NCBI GenBank assembly: GCA_040954595.2
Contig: CM082583.2
Location: 2,976,001-3,040,000 of the forward strand
Reading direction: 5' to 3'
Origin: Balanoglossus misakiensis
Lineage: Eukaryota > Hemichordata
DNA: 64,000 nt
The notes under the pieces are model-generated. The model did no database searches and was not told the DNA's origin. It saw only the letters and a program-made list of their open reading frames with translations. Of the stretch, positions 35,746 to 52,921 are shown piece by piece (the stretch's first letter is position 1; the number at the start of each line of letters is the position of its first letter). Both the position numbers and the translations under genes were made by a program.

Positions 35746-38488
35746 CTTTTGCGTCAACGTTACAATTTAACATTTTTTTCTTTTGTTTCTGTCTTAAATT
35801 TACTAGTTAATTCGATTGTCTTGGTTTATAAACATGGAACTTATCAGATCAATATATAATATTAATAACGTAGTAGAAATTGAATATGCTAACAATAGAT
35901 ACCCGTATGTCTGTGTTTTCTACCATCTGCAAAGCGATGTCTTTGCAATTTTTGTGGATGGGTGGTATGTCAGAATCACATTCCCAATTTCTCTCCGGTG
36001 TGTGAGCGTATGCGGCCCCGGGTGTGGCATGGGTCACGCGTGCCGTCGTCACAATACCGGTCGATTTGCCTGATAGGAGTGAATTCAAAGTTGAGCCGTT
36101 TTTAGGAAAAGTACATGATGTTGATAAATTGTGGAATACATTAATTGATGGCATTGCGGATTAACCACATCACAAACACGGGAATGAAAGTAACATTTGC
36201 AACTCCAGGACAAAGGCCAGTTTACGACCTGAACATTAAAGATACAGGATTTAAAAAGACGGATTCAACCCCCTTCGTAAGTTGAGGGAATGTTATCAGA
36301 AAATCACCATTTGTCTAATACCAGAAACACGGGCTAATGGAAACGATATGTATTTTTGCAGAAAAAAAGGATGAGGTTTCAATGCAAATATATGGTTACA
36401 CCTTAGACTTAATTGTCGACATGGACCAAGCGTGTTACTCACCAGCAAGTTGGGCACTTTCCAGTATTGATTCAATATCGGTGCCAACACTGGCATCGCA
36501 TTCACTCCTAATAGCTCCGTCGTCCTGTCCCAGTACTCCATATTTGGTTTTAGCGCCACATAAAAACGCGGTGGCTGTTCCAGCAGAATCGGGTACCTGG
36601 CGATCCGTGTTGTACGTCTAATGAAATCAGTTTACAGTAACAATAATTATAAATAAATTTGGCCATTTATACATTATACATCAGCTGAACGTTTGTTCGA
36701 AGGAAATGTTCAGCTGATTTTTTCATTTATTGATGTAATCTGTGAAACAATCAGCTGAATTTTTCACAGGTTTGTGTCCCCCCCCCCCCAAAAAAAAATA
36801 GCTGAATTTTACTCAAATTATAGGCTTACAAACAAAACATTCAATGTCACCTTTATGGACCTCTAATTATTATGCCTTCATCAATATTATTTTTTTTTCA
36901 AATAGGGAAGATATTATTTTTGGACTGTGCAATTCTGAAATTAGTTCGGAATGTATTATAATAATTAATGGGTCGATTTTGTCCGAATGTATCGCCAGTT
37001 GAGGCTTACTATATCTTGTCTACTTCAAGATAGAGCTTCAAAAAAAATAATAATAATACATTTTTTCGGGTAAAGCATACCAAATGTAAACTATTATTTC
37101 AATAACGAATCAACAGCGTCAGGATATTGTGACGGACTCAACGCATCACTATCTTGGAAATGGTCCGTTCCACAAGAAACGTTGAACCAAAATAAAAACA
37201 GACTTTACCTTAGACAAACCAACATGTGGAAATTGATCCATATTTAACACATTCTCTTCGCCAGTTTGACCTTCCAACTGACCTTGTAATATACGTGTGG
37301 ATGTGACAGTGGCAATGCCCATGGCATCTCCCAAGAAAATGATGATATTATCAGCAACATTTCTATTTAAATTTTCGAGGTCTTTAGCTTTCTGCAAACT
37401 TTCTTTGGCCTGTTGGTACCAATCCTCAGCGGCTAATATATGAAGTGAAGAGGTTTCGTCAGTGTCTAGAAATGGTGGCTAGATGATTTTAAACGATTAT
37501 GACATTTTTTACACTAAAACTGGCAAGGTCTATTTTGTGATTATGTTTGACTACGGCACGCCTCAGACTCCACATACAACAAATAACACTATCGCCACAC
37601 TGTGATCAGATACAGACGGGCTTAATACTATCAGTTAGAATTACAGCTGTTCAACAATATCAATTTCTCAACTTCATATTTTAAAGAGACCTACATCTAA
37701 ATAACCTAGATATGCGTCCATAATAGCACGTTCATATTCTGATAATACGTCCGAATCAATGACACCTACAATTCCAAAACTTACATTTTAATATGTGTTT
37801 CAATTATATACGCAACATGTCGCTAAAGACAAGTCCCTGCTTGATATCAGATTTTAACTTAACTGGATTTAAATGTTCATGTTATTCAATTTCAACTAAC
37901 TTAATTTAATTTAATTCAATTTGGCATGAACGAAATACACAAAAATAAAATAATAATCTATTTTAGAAGGGATAAAACAACTAAAAAACAAACATGTCGA
38001 ATTGTGTTCCGAAAACAAATGCAACAAAAAATAAGCAATATTCTAAATTGACTAATATTGCGGACACTGGAAATGAATTGTAGACCATTTTCTGATGCGG
38101 GCATTGAACAAATTCCATCATCCTTATGAGGAATAACGACAAAAATAAATAAAAGTAACATATTTCGCAGACTTTTGAGGAAGAGAATAACTATAGTCTT
38201 CGTCATAAGCGATAGGTTGGCTCAGACCCTTGTTCGTCCCTTCCCTTCTGATGTTTATAAAGCAAACTGTTTTTATCACCAAACAATTATCTGCGAGTGG
38301 CTTTACGAACGGACTGATGCAAATTGCCCGTGTTGTTCTGCAAACCATATGATTTTTTTCAAGTTGTATATTTTTTATATCAGCGAAGATATAATGGAAA
38401 TTATAGGGGTATACTTACGTTGACAGTGACAGGCGTCGAATGCCAAGAAAATAGAGCAAAGCAATAACGACCAAGTAAGGGGAACCAT
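31740..38488 (-). CDS. ALP: Alkaline phosphatase, paralog 2 (nine exons, one more optional)
   Basis: Exons in transcript order: 38419-38488, 37209-37432, 36443-36617, 35903-36069, 35297-35495, 33488-33628, 32962-33153, 32592-32729, 31740-31975. Phases close to give 513 residues; an optional 75-nt exon at 37691-37765 would make 538. Exon 1 encodes a signal peptide (MVPLTWSLLLCSIFLAFDAC). Active-site features are kept: Asp59, Ser109 in [19 protein letters not shown] with the ERNW arginine, LLVEGARIDHAHH, TADHSS and THGGEDVSIF. Differences from paralog 1 are GDAMG instead of the family GDGMG at the metal Asp, HSS for HSH after the Zn ligands, and shorter exons 1, 4, 5 and 9. There is no C-terminal hydrophobic GPI tail, so it is probably secreted. 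Exons 2, 3, 6, 7 and 8 have the same lengths as in paralog 1, which shows a local inverted duplication. Introns hold a TIR element, a solo LTR and long microsatellites. Confidence 0.94.
32130..32372 (+). repeat. Dispersed repeat family, copy 1 (near GGCGGCCATTTTG)
   Basis: In the last intron of ALP paralog 2, this segment shares an ordered series of blocks with 56070-56330: CTGTCTTGTTTTCA, GCGGCCATTTTG, GGGACAATTT-like, TTCAATTTTAA, TTGAGCAAAAT and GACTTT. A shorter fragment in opposite orientation lies near 61600-61660. Confidence 0.6.
33777..34131. mobile_element. Full palindromic TIR element (MITE-like, ~355 bp)
   Basis: Two arms of about 175 bp are reverse complements with a short centre. 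The ends read AAGGACAAAATCTCTTTCTC and GAGAGAGACTTTGTCCCTT. It has no coding capacity. Related partial copies are at 30088, 61969 and 63440. Several copies are bordered by TTAA-like sequence, but no clean target-site duplication is visible. It lies in intron 6 of ALP paralog 2. Confidence 0.85.
34620..35143 (+). mobile_element. Solo LTR, copy 1 (524 bp, TSD GTGG)
   Basis: It begins TGTTACGAC and ends CGTAATA (CGTAACA in copy 2), the TG...CA form of an LTR with short inverted tips. It is flanked by GTGG at 34616-34619 and 35144-35147, a 4-bp target-site duplication. A TATA-like CATATAAAAGGC lies inside. No retrotransposon coding sequence adjoins, so it is a solo LTR. It sits in intron 6 of ALP paralog 2, in antisense orientation. 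Confidence 0.87.
35567..35744. repeat. Paired TTG and GAT microsatellites
   Basis: A (TTG)n run at 35567-35629 and a (GAT)n run at 35662-35744, with only about 32 bases between. Both are in the intron just upstream of exon 5 of ALP paralog 2. The poly-Ser, poly-Asn and poly-Ile frames here are artefacts. Confidence 0.95.
37691..37765 (-). CDS. ALP: Optional 75-nt exon of ALP paralog 2
   Basis: On the minus strand, TTGTAG|GTGTC opens and GATGTAG|GTCTC closes a 75-base segment. Read in the phase of exon 1 it is open for 25 codons (RVIDSDVLSEYERAIMDAYL then GYLDV), and it ends in the phase that exon 2 needs. Skipping or including it both keep the ALP frame. Paralog 1 has no matching exon in its intron 1. 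The donor (GTAG|GTCTCT) is weaker than average. Confidence 0.5.
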
Positions 38489-38959
38489 GGTGTTACGATT
38501 TCTGCAATTCTATGGCATCTAAATTATTCACATTTAAATGTATGGACAAAACTTGCCAGACCTTATCACTGTTACCAAAGGTTATCTAGAAGCGATATCG
38601 TCCGTTCTCTGCCTCTCTGTCAGGACAGCACTTTTCGGGGTGAAGATTAAACTGAATTAACTACACAACAATAAAGTTCCTTTGAATAAGTGATTACCTG
38701 CTAATGCTTGTGACAGTCTAGAGTCAAATCAAAGAGGGCCACATAAATATACAAGGAATGTAGAACAGGAAGACATCAGACAAACTGAAGAAGACTGGAA
38801 GTTTAGTGAATGTGCCGAAATAAATTGGACTGATCTGAAACTGTGAGGTATCATGGTACCAACAAAATGCAACAAAAAGGAAATGGTTGTATCTTTAGTA
38901 TTTCCATGCTCTGGCATTAAAGCAAAATAGATGCCAATGTTATTGTAAATAATTGTAAA

Positions 38960-38972
38960 TGAACTTTGACCT
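38960..38972. promoter_or_regulatory. HNF4-type DR1 motif upstream of ALP paralog 2
   Basis: TGAACTTTGACCT (reverse complement AGGTCAAAGTTCA) lies 472 bases upstream of the start codon. It is a textbook DR1 for HNF4/RXR-class receptors, and some mammalian ALP genes are known HNF4 targets. The match is visible; function is inferred. Confidence 0.4.
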
Positions 38973-39230
38973 ACATCTTTGCAGCAGGTACAAAATACAT
39001 AGTCTCAAGGACTCGAAGGACTTTGTTGCTCGTATAGAAAGTCGCAACGTTTTTCTTGGAATTTAGAAGGGACAGAGGGAATGGAAATGCGCTAGGCGTT
39101 GTCGAACGTCTTCTTTATCCTCCAAGTTCCGCTGATTGCAATAATTTTAAACAGGAACGTTTTGATGTTCAATAGATACCTCATCCATATTCAGGCATGA
39201 GTTGGACAGGCTGGATACAGAATTTGTATG

Positions 39231-39739
39231 TGTTACGACAAACCGTGTTTAGTTGCTTGGTCGAGAGAGAGGTAGTTTTTTTATTTTGCATAACAAAAGG
39301 CCCTGCCTTTTCAATTAGTTCATTAAAATATTAGTTAACCAGATGGTCACCCATATAAAAGGCATTCTCACAAAAATCGCGAGGAACACTTCTCAAAACT
39401 GCCTGGGAGGAGCACGTCACACCACATCGCCTTGGGAATTTGGAGTCTAACTAGCTGGTCCTACAAATTTATCGCGTTGTCTGGAGAAGGACTTCCATGA
39501 GCAACGGACTTCTGTGAATGACGGACTTTGTGAGCAACGGACTTCTGTGCCTTGGAGAGACTTGAATTCGACCAGGACTATTATGGACTCAATAATTCCT
39601 CGACCAAGCAGGGTAAAAACCATAGAACATTTTTTCTGTGAGATTTTTTTGACATTAGAAAGCTAATTGTTTCAATTAAATATTTTGTTGTTGAACTACA
39701 AACTCCATTGGATGCTCCCGGGTTATTTCTACCGTAACA
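39231..39739 (+). mobile_element. Solo LTR, copy 2 (509 bp, TSD TATG)
   Basis: TGTTACGACA...CCGTAACA, with TATG directly repeated at 39227-39230 and 39740-39743. It matches copy 1 along its length, including the CATATAAAAGGCATTCTCAC block, with a small internal duplication of the AGCAACGGACTTCTGTG segment near 39498-39552. It lies about 0.75 kb upstream of ALP paralog 2. Confidence 0.9.
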
Positions 39740-40199
39740 TATGTTATTCGTATCTGATTTGTGAAGATATCTAGACACGAGATAAAAATCCTTGCCTTTC
39801 TCAACAACTCTAAAGTCCCTTATTGTGAACAAAAACGGCCACAGAGTAAATATACACCTCTGTTAGCGATGTGATGGCGCCCTTCATACCATCTACCAAT
39901 CGATCATCAGTGTAAGGCACCTGTTTGAATAGTACAGGCATGACAAGATCGCTTCACATACGTTTCCTTGAAATGCACTAAACTGCTGTACTGGGTACTG
40001 GGTATATTAGCATGATGTTTGGAGTAGGACAGCTAAGGGAGACGTCATTATTTACGGCCTTGGTGGGGGGGGGTCACTAAAAATGGAAAGCTGAAAGGGG
40101 GGGGGGGTCCCTCCAAAAATGGAGACGAAGAAAGGTGACTATTCATTTTTACGAAATGTATCAAAGTATTACAACTGAAAGCTTTATGGCGTCATCGTG

Positions 40200-40475
40200 T
40201 TCGAGTAAAAGTTTAACATATATATTAAACAGTGGCACGCCAGCATGAGCGCTTTCCCCAAATTGGATTCTTATTGTGAATTTAAGGGTACATTTGGTCG
40301 AGAAATATTTTTCAGTTTTACAGGGAAAGAAATTTCGGAATTCCTTTGTCGCTTTCGTGTCTCTGCTCATACCTTGAGAATAGAATCAGACAGATATCTA
40401 CATAATCAACGTGCTGAGAGAATTTGTCTCTATTGTAACACAAATAAAGTAGAAGATGAAGTTCATTTGGCCTGA
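40200..40475 (+). pseudogene. LINE reverse-transcriptase C-terminal remnant
   Basis: The frame reads WHASMSAFPKLDSYCEFKG, then FLCRFRVSAHTLRIESDRY and ERICLYCNTNKVEDEVHLA before a stop. This pattern (W-x-S...K-L-x-x-Y-x-x-F-K, R-x-S-x-H-x-L-x-I-E-x-x-R-Y, C-x-x-C...E-D-E-x-H) is the conserved tail after the RT domain of non-LTR retrotransposons. The polymerase part is missing and the final zinc-binding residues are cut off, so it is a dead fragment. Confidence 0.75.
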
Positions 40476-40998
40476 AATGTCCATTCTGATTGTAAACGAA
40501 TAAAATATAATTATTGTTATATTATACCAGTATATTGAATTTCGCCATAAAACGTTTTTTCAATGACCTTTTTCATTGACTGTGGGCTCGGAGAAGGGGT
40601 TGTTTTTGTTCATCATCACAGTCCTCGAGTACAAGAAAGGGGGTACTGTTACATGTGTTAATAAAAACATGGCCAAAAACGAATACAAGACCATGAATAC
40701 CTACGATTGCCACAAGAGGGCTCTTTCGCCAATAGATGGCGACATCTCTGTACCGTGACCACATCACACTTCAGTGCCTATATGACCGGTGGTTAGAGTT
40801 AATGCTTTGTGCGTATCAAACATTTACCGGTACGCTAAACACCACAACATTTTCTGTTCGTTTCAAAAGAAGAAAAAATATTTGTCCGACATTCATTAGA
40901 CTATTGCAATGAGTTATGATGTACAGCATGTATGCACAGCAGTATCACAACTGAAAACTTTCCATTTAATTGAAAATTCAAACTTAAAACCCAAACAT

Positions 40999-40999
<1 letters not shown>

Positions 41000-41044
<45 letters not shown>
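41000..41044. repeat. (TTG)n microsatellite, 15 copies
   Basis: A pure TTG run in the spacer downstream of the metalloproteinase gene. Confidence 0.95.
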
Positions 41045-41045
<1 letters not shown>

Positions 41046-41627
41046 AACATATGAAACATCGAAGTTGTTGTTGGCAGCCTAAGCAATAAAAACTTAATTA
41101 CTTGGCAAATTTTACTTAATTAGTCGTCAGATTTTAGAACTTGCTTTACTTGTCTTATGTTGGCCAATAATATGAAGGAACATGATATAAACACATATCA
41201 GTGAAGAAATTCACTCGATTTTCTTGGACTAAATGCACAAAACGAATAATTAATTCTTTGTCAAAGACTGCCTACCAGTATAGGAGGTGGAAGAGCTTGA
41301 CAGAAACAATCTCTGGATCTTACTTAATGTTTACATGTATATGGTGAAAAGCCTTTACTTTCATATTGAGCTATTCATCAAGTTCAACCATTTGCTTTTG
41401 GATAAGAAAATGAAGAAGGTACGCCAGCTTTAAAAAGGAAACTATGATGATGATTGACGCGGCAGATTATATTAACGATATCTAAGATTCAACCTTTTAG
41501 ATTACAGCTAAAACTTATGTATAAAGTGTGACTTATAAATTATTAAAACAATATTATATATAATGCAATGGTATATACCGGTATATTTTAAAATAACATG
41601 GAGTCCTGTATAGGTATATCTGCTAAG

Positions 41628-41633
41628 TTTATT
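41628..41633 (-). terminator. Candidate poly(A) signal (AATAAA) for the metalloproteinase
   Basis: TTTATT on the plus strand, about 290 bases past the stop codon at 41924 in transcript direction. Confidence 0.3.
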
Positions 41634-41923
41634 AATTCACCGTCTACGGTCTCTTACAAAACACATGCATGTTTGGGAAAAAAAAATAATTGCGCGACCT
41701 GCGCGCATATATGTCATAGTTATGAAAGTATATATAATATATATTCGTGGGACGAACAAGATATCTTACAATGTATTATAAAAATAAAGCTAGATATAAA
41801 TGGTATAGCTATTCTCATCAAAACAATGTTTTCAGACCCTGCGCTTGGGTCTGGGTAAACCACTTTAGCCGATCTCAAATGCTACGTTTATCAGTCGCAA
41901 AAGGTATAACGATCATCATGTAT

Positions 41924-48093
<6,170 letters not shown>

Positions 48094-48165
48094 GGTTGCT
48101 GTACCTGTCTACTATACGTATTAACTGATTGGAATCGAGTCTGTCCTCACTGTCCCAACAGTGGT

Positions 48166-48176
48166 CTTTTTATATC
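48166..48176 (-). promoter_or_regulatory. Candidate TATA box of the metalloproteinase gene
   Basis: GATATAAAAAG on the coding strand lies about 75-80 bases before the start codon at 48093, implying a short 5' leader of roughly 45-50 bases. Confidence 0.5.
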
Positions 48177-48530
48177 CCGTGTACAACAGAAGTACATGGC
48201 AAATTTAGCATGAATGACTCAATACCATTGTGAAGAACTTTATTTGGACCAACTATAGTGTACTTCTTTCGGTCGGTCTTCATTTTCCTTATAAGGCGTC
48301 AATCTCATGCACGTCACACCTGCGTGAAGGTGACCTTTTTTTTATGTACAATGCACTTTATTGAGAATCAATCACTTATTGTAATATTATTTCACACACA
48401 TTCTTTGGTTCTATTCATATTTAAATCCAATCGTCTTTTCGAGGGTACGATCGATCCTTTGTCCAAATGTAATGAGATCCCCCTCCATCGCTGTGACAAC
48501 GAAGTCACTGTGTAAGGCCGACAAAAGCCA

Positions 48531-49659
48531 TAAGGGACCGTTCAGTTTTTACGGCCGGGGGGGGGGGGGGCGGCAAGTTTGTGTCATCGGTTTTCAAAAT
48601 CAGGCCGACCCCCCCCCTTCACCCAGGACCAAAAAATGATGACCCCCCCTTTGACAGACCCAAAAATATGATGACCCCCCCCCCACGCCGAAAACATTTG
48701 CCGTCCTGATCCTATGTACACTGTATGCAATAAAGGGAATGAGGCTCCTCACACCTCAATTATAAATTTCTCAAAGTAATTGAAGTATATAATAGTATAT
48801 CGTTGCAATAAAGAAATCTACGAACAAATTAAAATGACAAGTAAATACAATAGTTGCTATAATTGGTAAAGAAGGTGGCGGGGGTGGGCATAAGAAAATT
48901 TTGTAAAATACGGTGCTCAAAGTTGCATTTTAATGAACTCAAAAGCAAATTAACTCAATGTTAGGGAGGACAAATTTTAATTGTGCCACTCCACTCAAAG
49001 TAAGCATCGGGGGTGGGGTGGGAAGAAGTCTGCCCTGGTACACTAGACAAACCAGCGAATAAATGTAATGTGGCGAAGAATGGAGGGGGTGGGTGTAGGA
49101 GGGGGTGTCCTCTCCCCCCCCCCCCATAAGAAAATTTTGTAAAATATGTAGCGCAAAGTTGCATTTTAATGAACTCAAAAGCAAATTGAAATTATCTCAA
49201 TGTTTGGGAGGACCAATTTAACTTTTTGCCACTACACTTAAAATTAGAAGATTTGGTGTCATCTTCGTCATGACATCATTTATAAAACTTCTAGTATATA
49301 GAAGATGCAGCGCGAAACTATCAGTTATGCGAAATGGTTTAAACGATTATTCTCCTTTATGTATTTACTTTGTTAAATGTAATCATCGGTGGGGTTGGGG
49401 TGGCAAGCACTCTGCCCTGGTACACTAGACAAACCAGCACAAAATGAAATGTGGTGGAGAATGAAGGGGGTGGGTGTGGGAGGGGGTGTTTTGTAATTTT
49501 GTAAAATAAAGGGCGCGAAACTGCAATTTTGTGGACTAAACGTTTAAAAAAACCAGATGACCCCCCCTTTTGGACTTCAAAATTTAAGTGACCCCCCCCC
49601 CCCTGGATTTTGCCGCCCCCCCCCCCCCCCCCCGGCCGTAAAAACTGAACGGTCCCTTA
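48531..49659. mobile_element. DNA transposon with G-rich terminal inverted repeats (~1.13 kb)
   Basis: The left end, TAAGGGACCGTTCAG then TTTTTACGGCC and a G-run, is matched by a C-run then GGCCGTAAAAA and CTGAACGGTCCCTTA at the right. The outer TA may be a dinucleotide target duplication. Inside are imperfect direct repeats of about 250 bp (about 48860-49115, 49120-49370 and 49385-49530) with shared blocks such as GCATTTTAATGAACTCAAAA and CTGCCCTGGTACACTAGACA. No transposase frame is present, so it is non-autonomous. Confidence 0.82.
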
Positions 49660-52600
49660 TTAGAGATCTTAGAGATGACGTCAATTATGAGTCACTGTCT
49701 GGCTGGGGTCATATACATGAAGTGAACATAGGAATTGGGCCGATTATATTATACCCTAGGGTATAAGACACAAAAGGACAGAGAAGGACTGGATTCTACT
49801 CTCAGTGATGTGAAATAGTTAGCGTACGACATAGGCACCCCGATCGAAGAATAAAATAGAAACACACGTACATAAACTTTTTAACTCGACATATCCCGAA
49901 AATGCAATTTTGTCCTACTGAAACAATCTTTGACAAAGGAAATAATTTGATATTCTTTGCGCCCGTTTTCTTCGTTTAAAACTGGAGTTTTTGACGTGGG
50001 TAGCAGTCCTACTCAGTACCTGTCTCAGACATGTAAGTGTCATGGGCTTTCATTGCAGACACGCTTTCTGAATGTGTTGTGAAAGCATTCCTTAATACCA
50101 CCACCCATCCTGTTTTTCTTCTCTGAAAGTTGTAATATCTATATTTTGTTAATGTTTCTAAATTCATCATGTGCACACTTGAGTAAATATTCCGCTGTCT
50201 ACAAAACGTTGAGGACTTGTTCCGCACAGGAAAAGTCAGACAATTTCGTTTTCACCAGGATGTCGATGGATGCTTATTAATAGGTTGTAGGGGCTTGATG
50301 GTACCATGTTATCTTACAAAAAGTGTGCTGACGAACTGTCTGTTCCAGTCCAACTTCCGGTAATAATAAATAGGTCTCTACGATTGGGTGATTGTCCGTC
50401 TCCGCCTGTATCTCGTACACAGCAGGACTAGTGGGAAACTCTTAAAATGTAATTTCCACAAATATTTTGTCCACTCTTGTAAACATTTGCATGAGTTATG
50501 GCCTTTCCTAAATAACCAAACCCCAAAGCTAGCAAATATGCAAAAATCAGCCTTGCTGGACGTTCCATTCAAGCAGTATTACAATGCAATACATTAAATG
50601 TAATGTACCTGGGGTAATGTTAAATACTAGTATAATATAATATAATACAATAACACAAAAATCCCGCCACCTTCAGTATGAAATGCCAAAGACAAAAACG
50701 TACTACATGTACCCCCAAAATAGTATTTTCTAAGTAATACATGCTATATATAGTACATAACCACTAGAACACATCTTGTACATGTTAATTTATTTATTCC
50801 ACAGCAAACACAGAAAGCATATCTATTAGGATAGGTTGACAGGAACAGGTGCAAATCAGCTATACAAAGCCAGTTCCTCCAAAGCAATGAGAAGTAAAAG
50901 TGCCTTGCCAATATATTTGTACAATTTTGAAAATAAATACATTAAAGCCAACAGATCGAAATATGTAAATAGAATTCAGGTTATGGTTTAACAGATAAAA
51001 TTGAAGACATATTTTCAGGTATCATGTTACCGTAATTACCCAATCTTTCGAAGTGAATGCAAATAGCTGTTAACTCTCTCTAGAGAAAAAATATCCAGTA
51101 CTTTTTAAAAAGAACAACATTATTACAACATAGTTTAACCCACCAATGAATGTCAGCTCCAGCAAACCTTTAATTTCTAAATGTCTATCACCAACATGCA
51201 CTCTTACTTTAATTAATCCATTATATTTACAACTAAATAAAAATTATTGACATTGTCTACTATCATAAAAGCCAAAACATAGTTCATCATCCTAATACAT
51301 TTACCAAATGAAAGCACAAAACATTTCATATAATCTCAGGCATAATCTCACAATTTGTCCTTTTTTCATAAATATTATTCTATCTATAAATATATATCAA
51401 TCATATCTGTTCATATGTGTAGGACTTTTGACTGTGCATATGTCAATAGTAACTTTTATAACTCACAAATATAAATAATGAAATCTTATATATTCCATGA
51501 AAGCTCACAGTATCATAGTAGAGAATGCATAGATATGCAGATGACACTTTTTGTAACAATTCTTATTATGTCATGTTGATATGTAGAAATTCAATTTTGA
51601 TATGTTAACTATGTTAGCTTGCACTGCTGCAAGATATAAATATTTGAAACGGTGAAGGTTATATTGTCAAGACAAAATCCATCCATCTCAGTAATTGATA
51701 AATGTATTTATTTATAAATTTCTTTATCATTTATAAATTTATTTAAATGAACAGTCTCCTTAAGTGGGGACTTTGATAAATTTCACTGTAACTCCTCAAT
51801 ATTGCACAAAAATATCAAGTAAAGACAAAATGGTGGAGAGCATAGCTGTCAATGAACGTGACAAATCATTTTGGAAATGTGGCAAATCTCACTATGCACT
51901 TTATCTATAGATGCAAATCAATCAATCCTATTATGTAATTAAATGACTCTTTCACAAAACATTGCACAACAGTGACGTCAGCTAACCAACCTGAAATTTT
52001 CTGCCACACATGACATTTTATGTAAATTTTATGAGACTTCTGCACAGCTGTACAGTACTCCATAAATACATTTTCATCAAAGAGAAACCTGATCACTTCT
52101 GTCATGTGGTTCAATCCCGTCATCCAATAGTTTGGCTGGATTAACTGAGAAACTAGTCAAGGTAATATATGTTTCTGGTGTACGAACTCTGATAACTAAA
52201 TCATGTATCTGGTAATTTATGAAAAATGCACAGTCATATACAATATACATATACAAAATATACTTTGCTGTCAATATATCAAAATACAATAAAATATTTC
52301 ATTCTTCCACACCCTATTAGTAGAGGTCTTCATCAGCATGTAGCCGGCCAGCATTGATGTTAATGCCAATAACCTGCACATTCAGATTGCTAGCGTTGGG
52401 TTGTAGAGTGGGAATATTGGAATCTTTTCATTGAACTCTTGCAAGCAATACTTGATCTCTAATGATTCATTTCCAATTCAAACCTTTAGGATCGGTTGTA
52501 CATAATTTATGACATAATGGATGAATAAATCTAATGGAGAACTTTTCAAGTACTTTAAAAACCAAACTTCAAAGCAATTGAATGAGCAAGTTCTCAAAAA

Positions 52601-52921
52601 TAAATTTTTGACCCGAAATAAGAAAAAACTTGCCAATTTGCGAAAAAAAAAGTTGCCCTTTAAACTACAATGCCACCTTACATTCATTTTTCAACAATAA
52701 CAACGGAAATTCTAAATGTTCTGACTGTTCATGAGTAATATTGATTGCTGTAACAGGTTTAGAATTACATTTGCAGTTGATGTCAATCATGTACAGAGCA
52801 AGAATTTCAGAAACCCTTGCTATTCTGCTAGATGGTCGCACAATAGACATATGTGCAGTGTTATGAAGTAGAATATGTCTTCAAAAGGATCAGCTGTCTT
52901 CTGATGGAATGGCTCTGATTA
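49660..52921. other. Spacer downstream of the SLC24 gene
   Basis: AT-rich sequence with no supported gene. About 50.7-52.9 kb may include the 3' untranslated region of the exchanger (minus strand); an AATAAA on that strand occurs near 51704 but is far from the stop codon. Small frames here have no similarity or splice context. Confidence 0.5.

Larger units (their letters stand above)
38489..41923. other. Spacer between ALP paralog 2 and the metalloproteinase
   Basis: The stretch contains the ALP paralog 2 upstream region with an HNF4-like site, a solo LTR, a LINE remnant and a (TTG)n run at about 41000-41044. I see no other gene. Confidence 0.6.

Noticed and set aside
35462-35773. Poly-Ile, poly-Ser, poly-Asn and poly-Gln frames
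   Set aside because: Translations of the (TTG)n and (GAT)n runs in an intron.
39581-39832. 83-codon minus-strand frame
   Set aside because: It overlaps the end of solo LTR copy 2 and has no family match.
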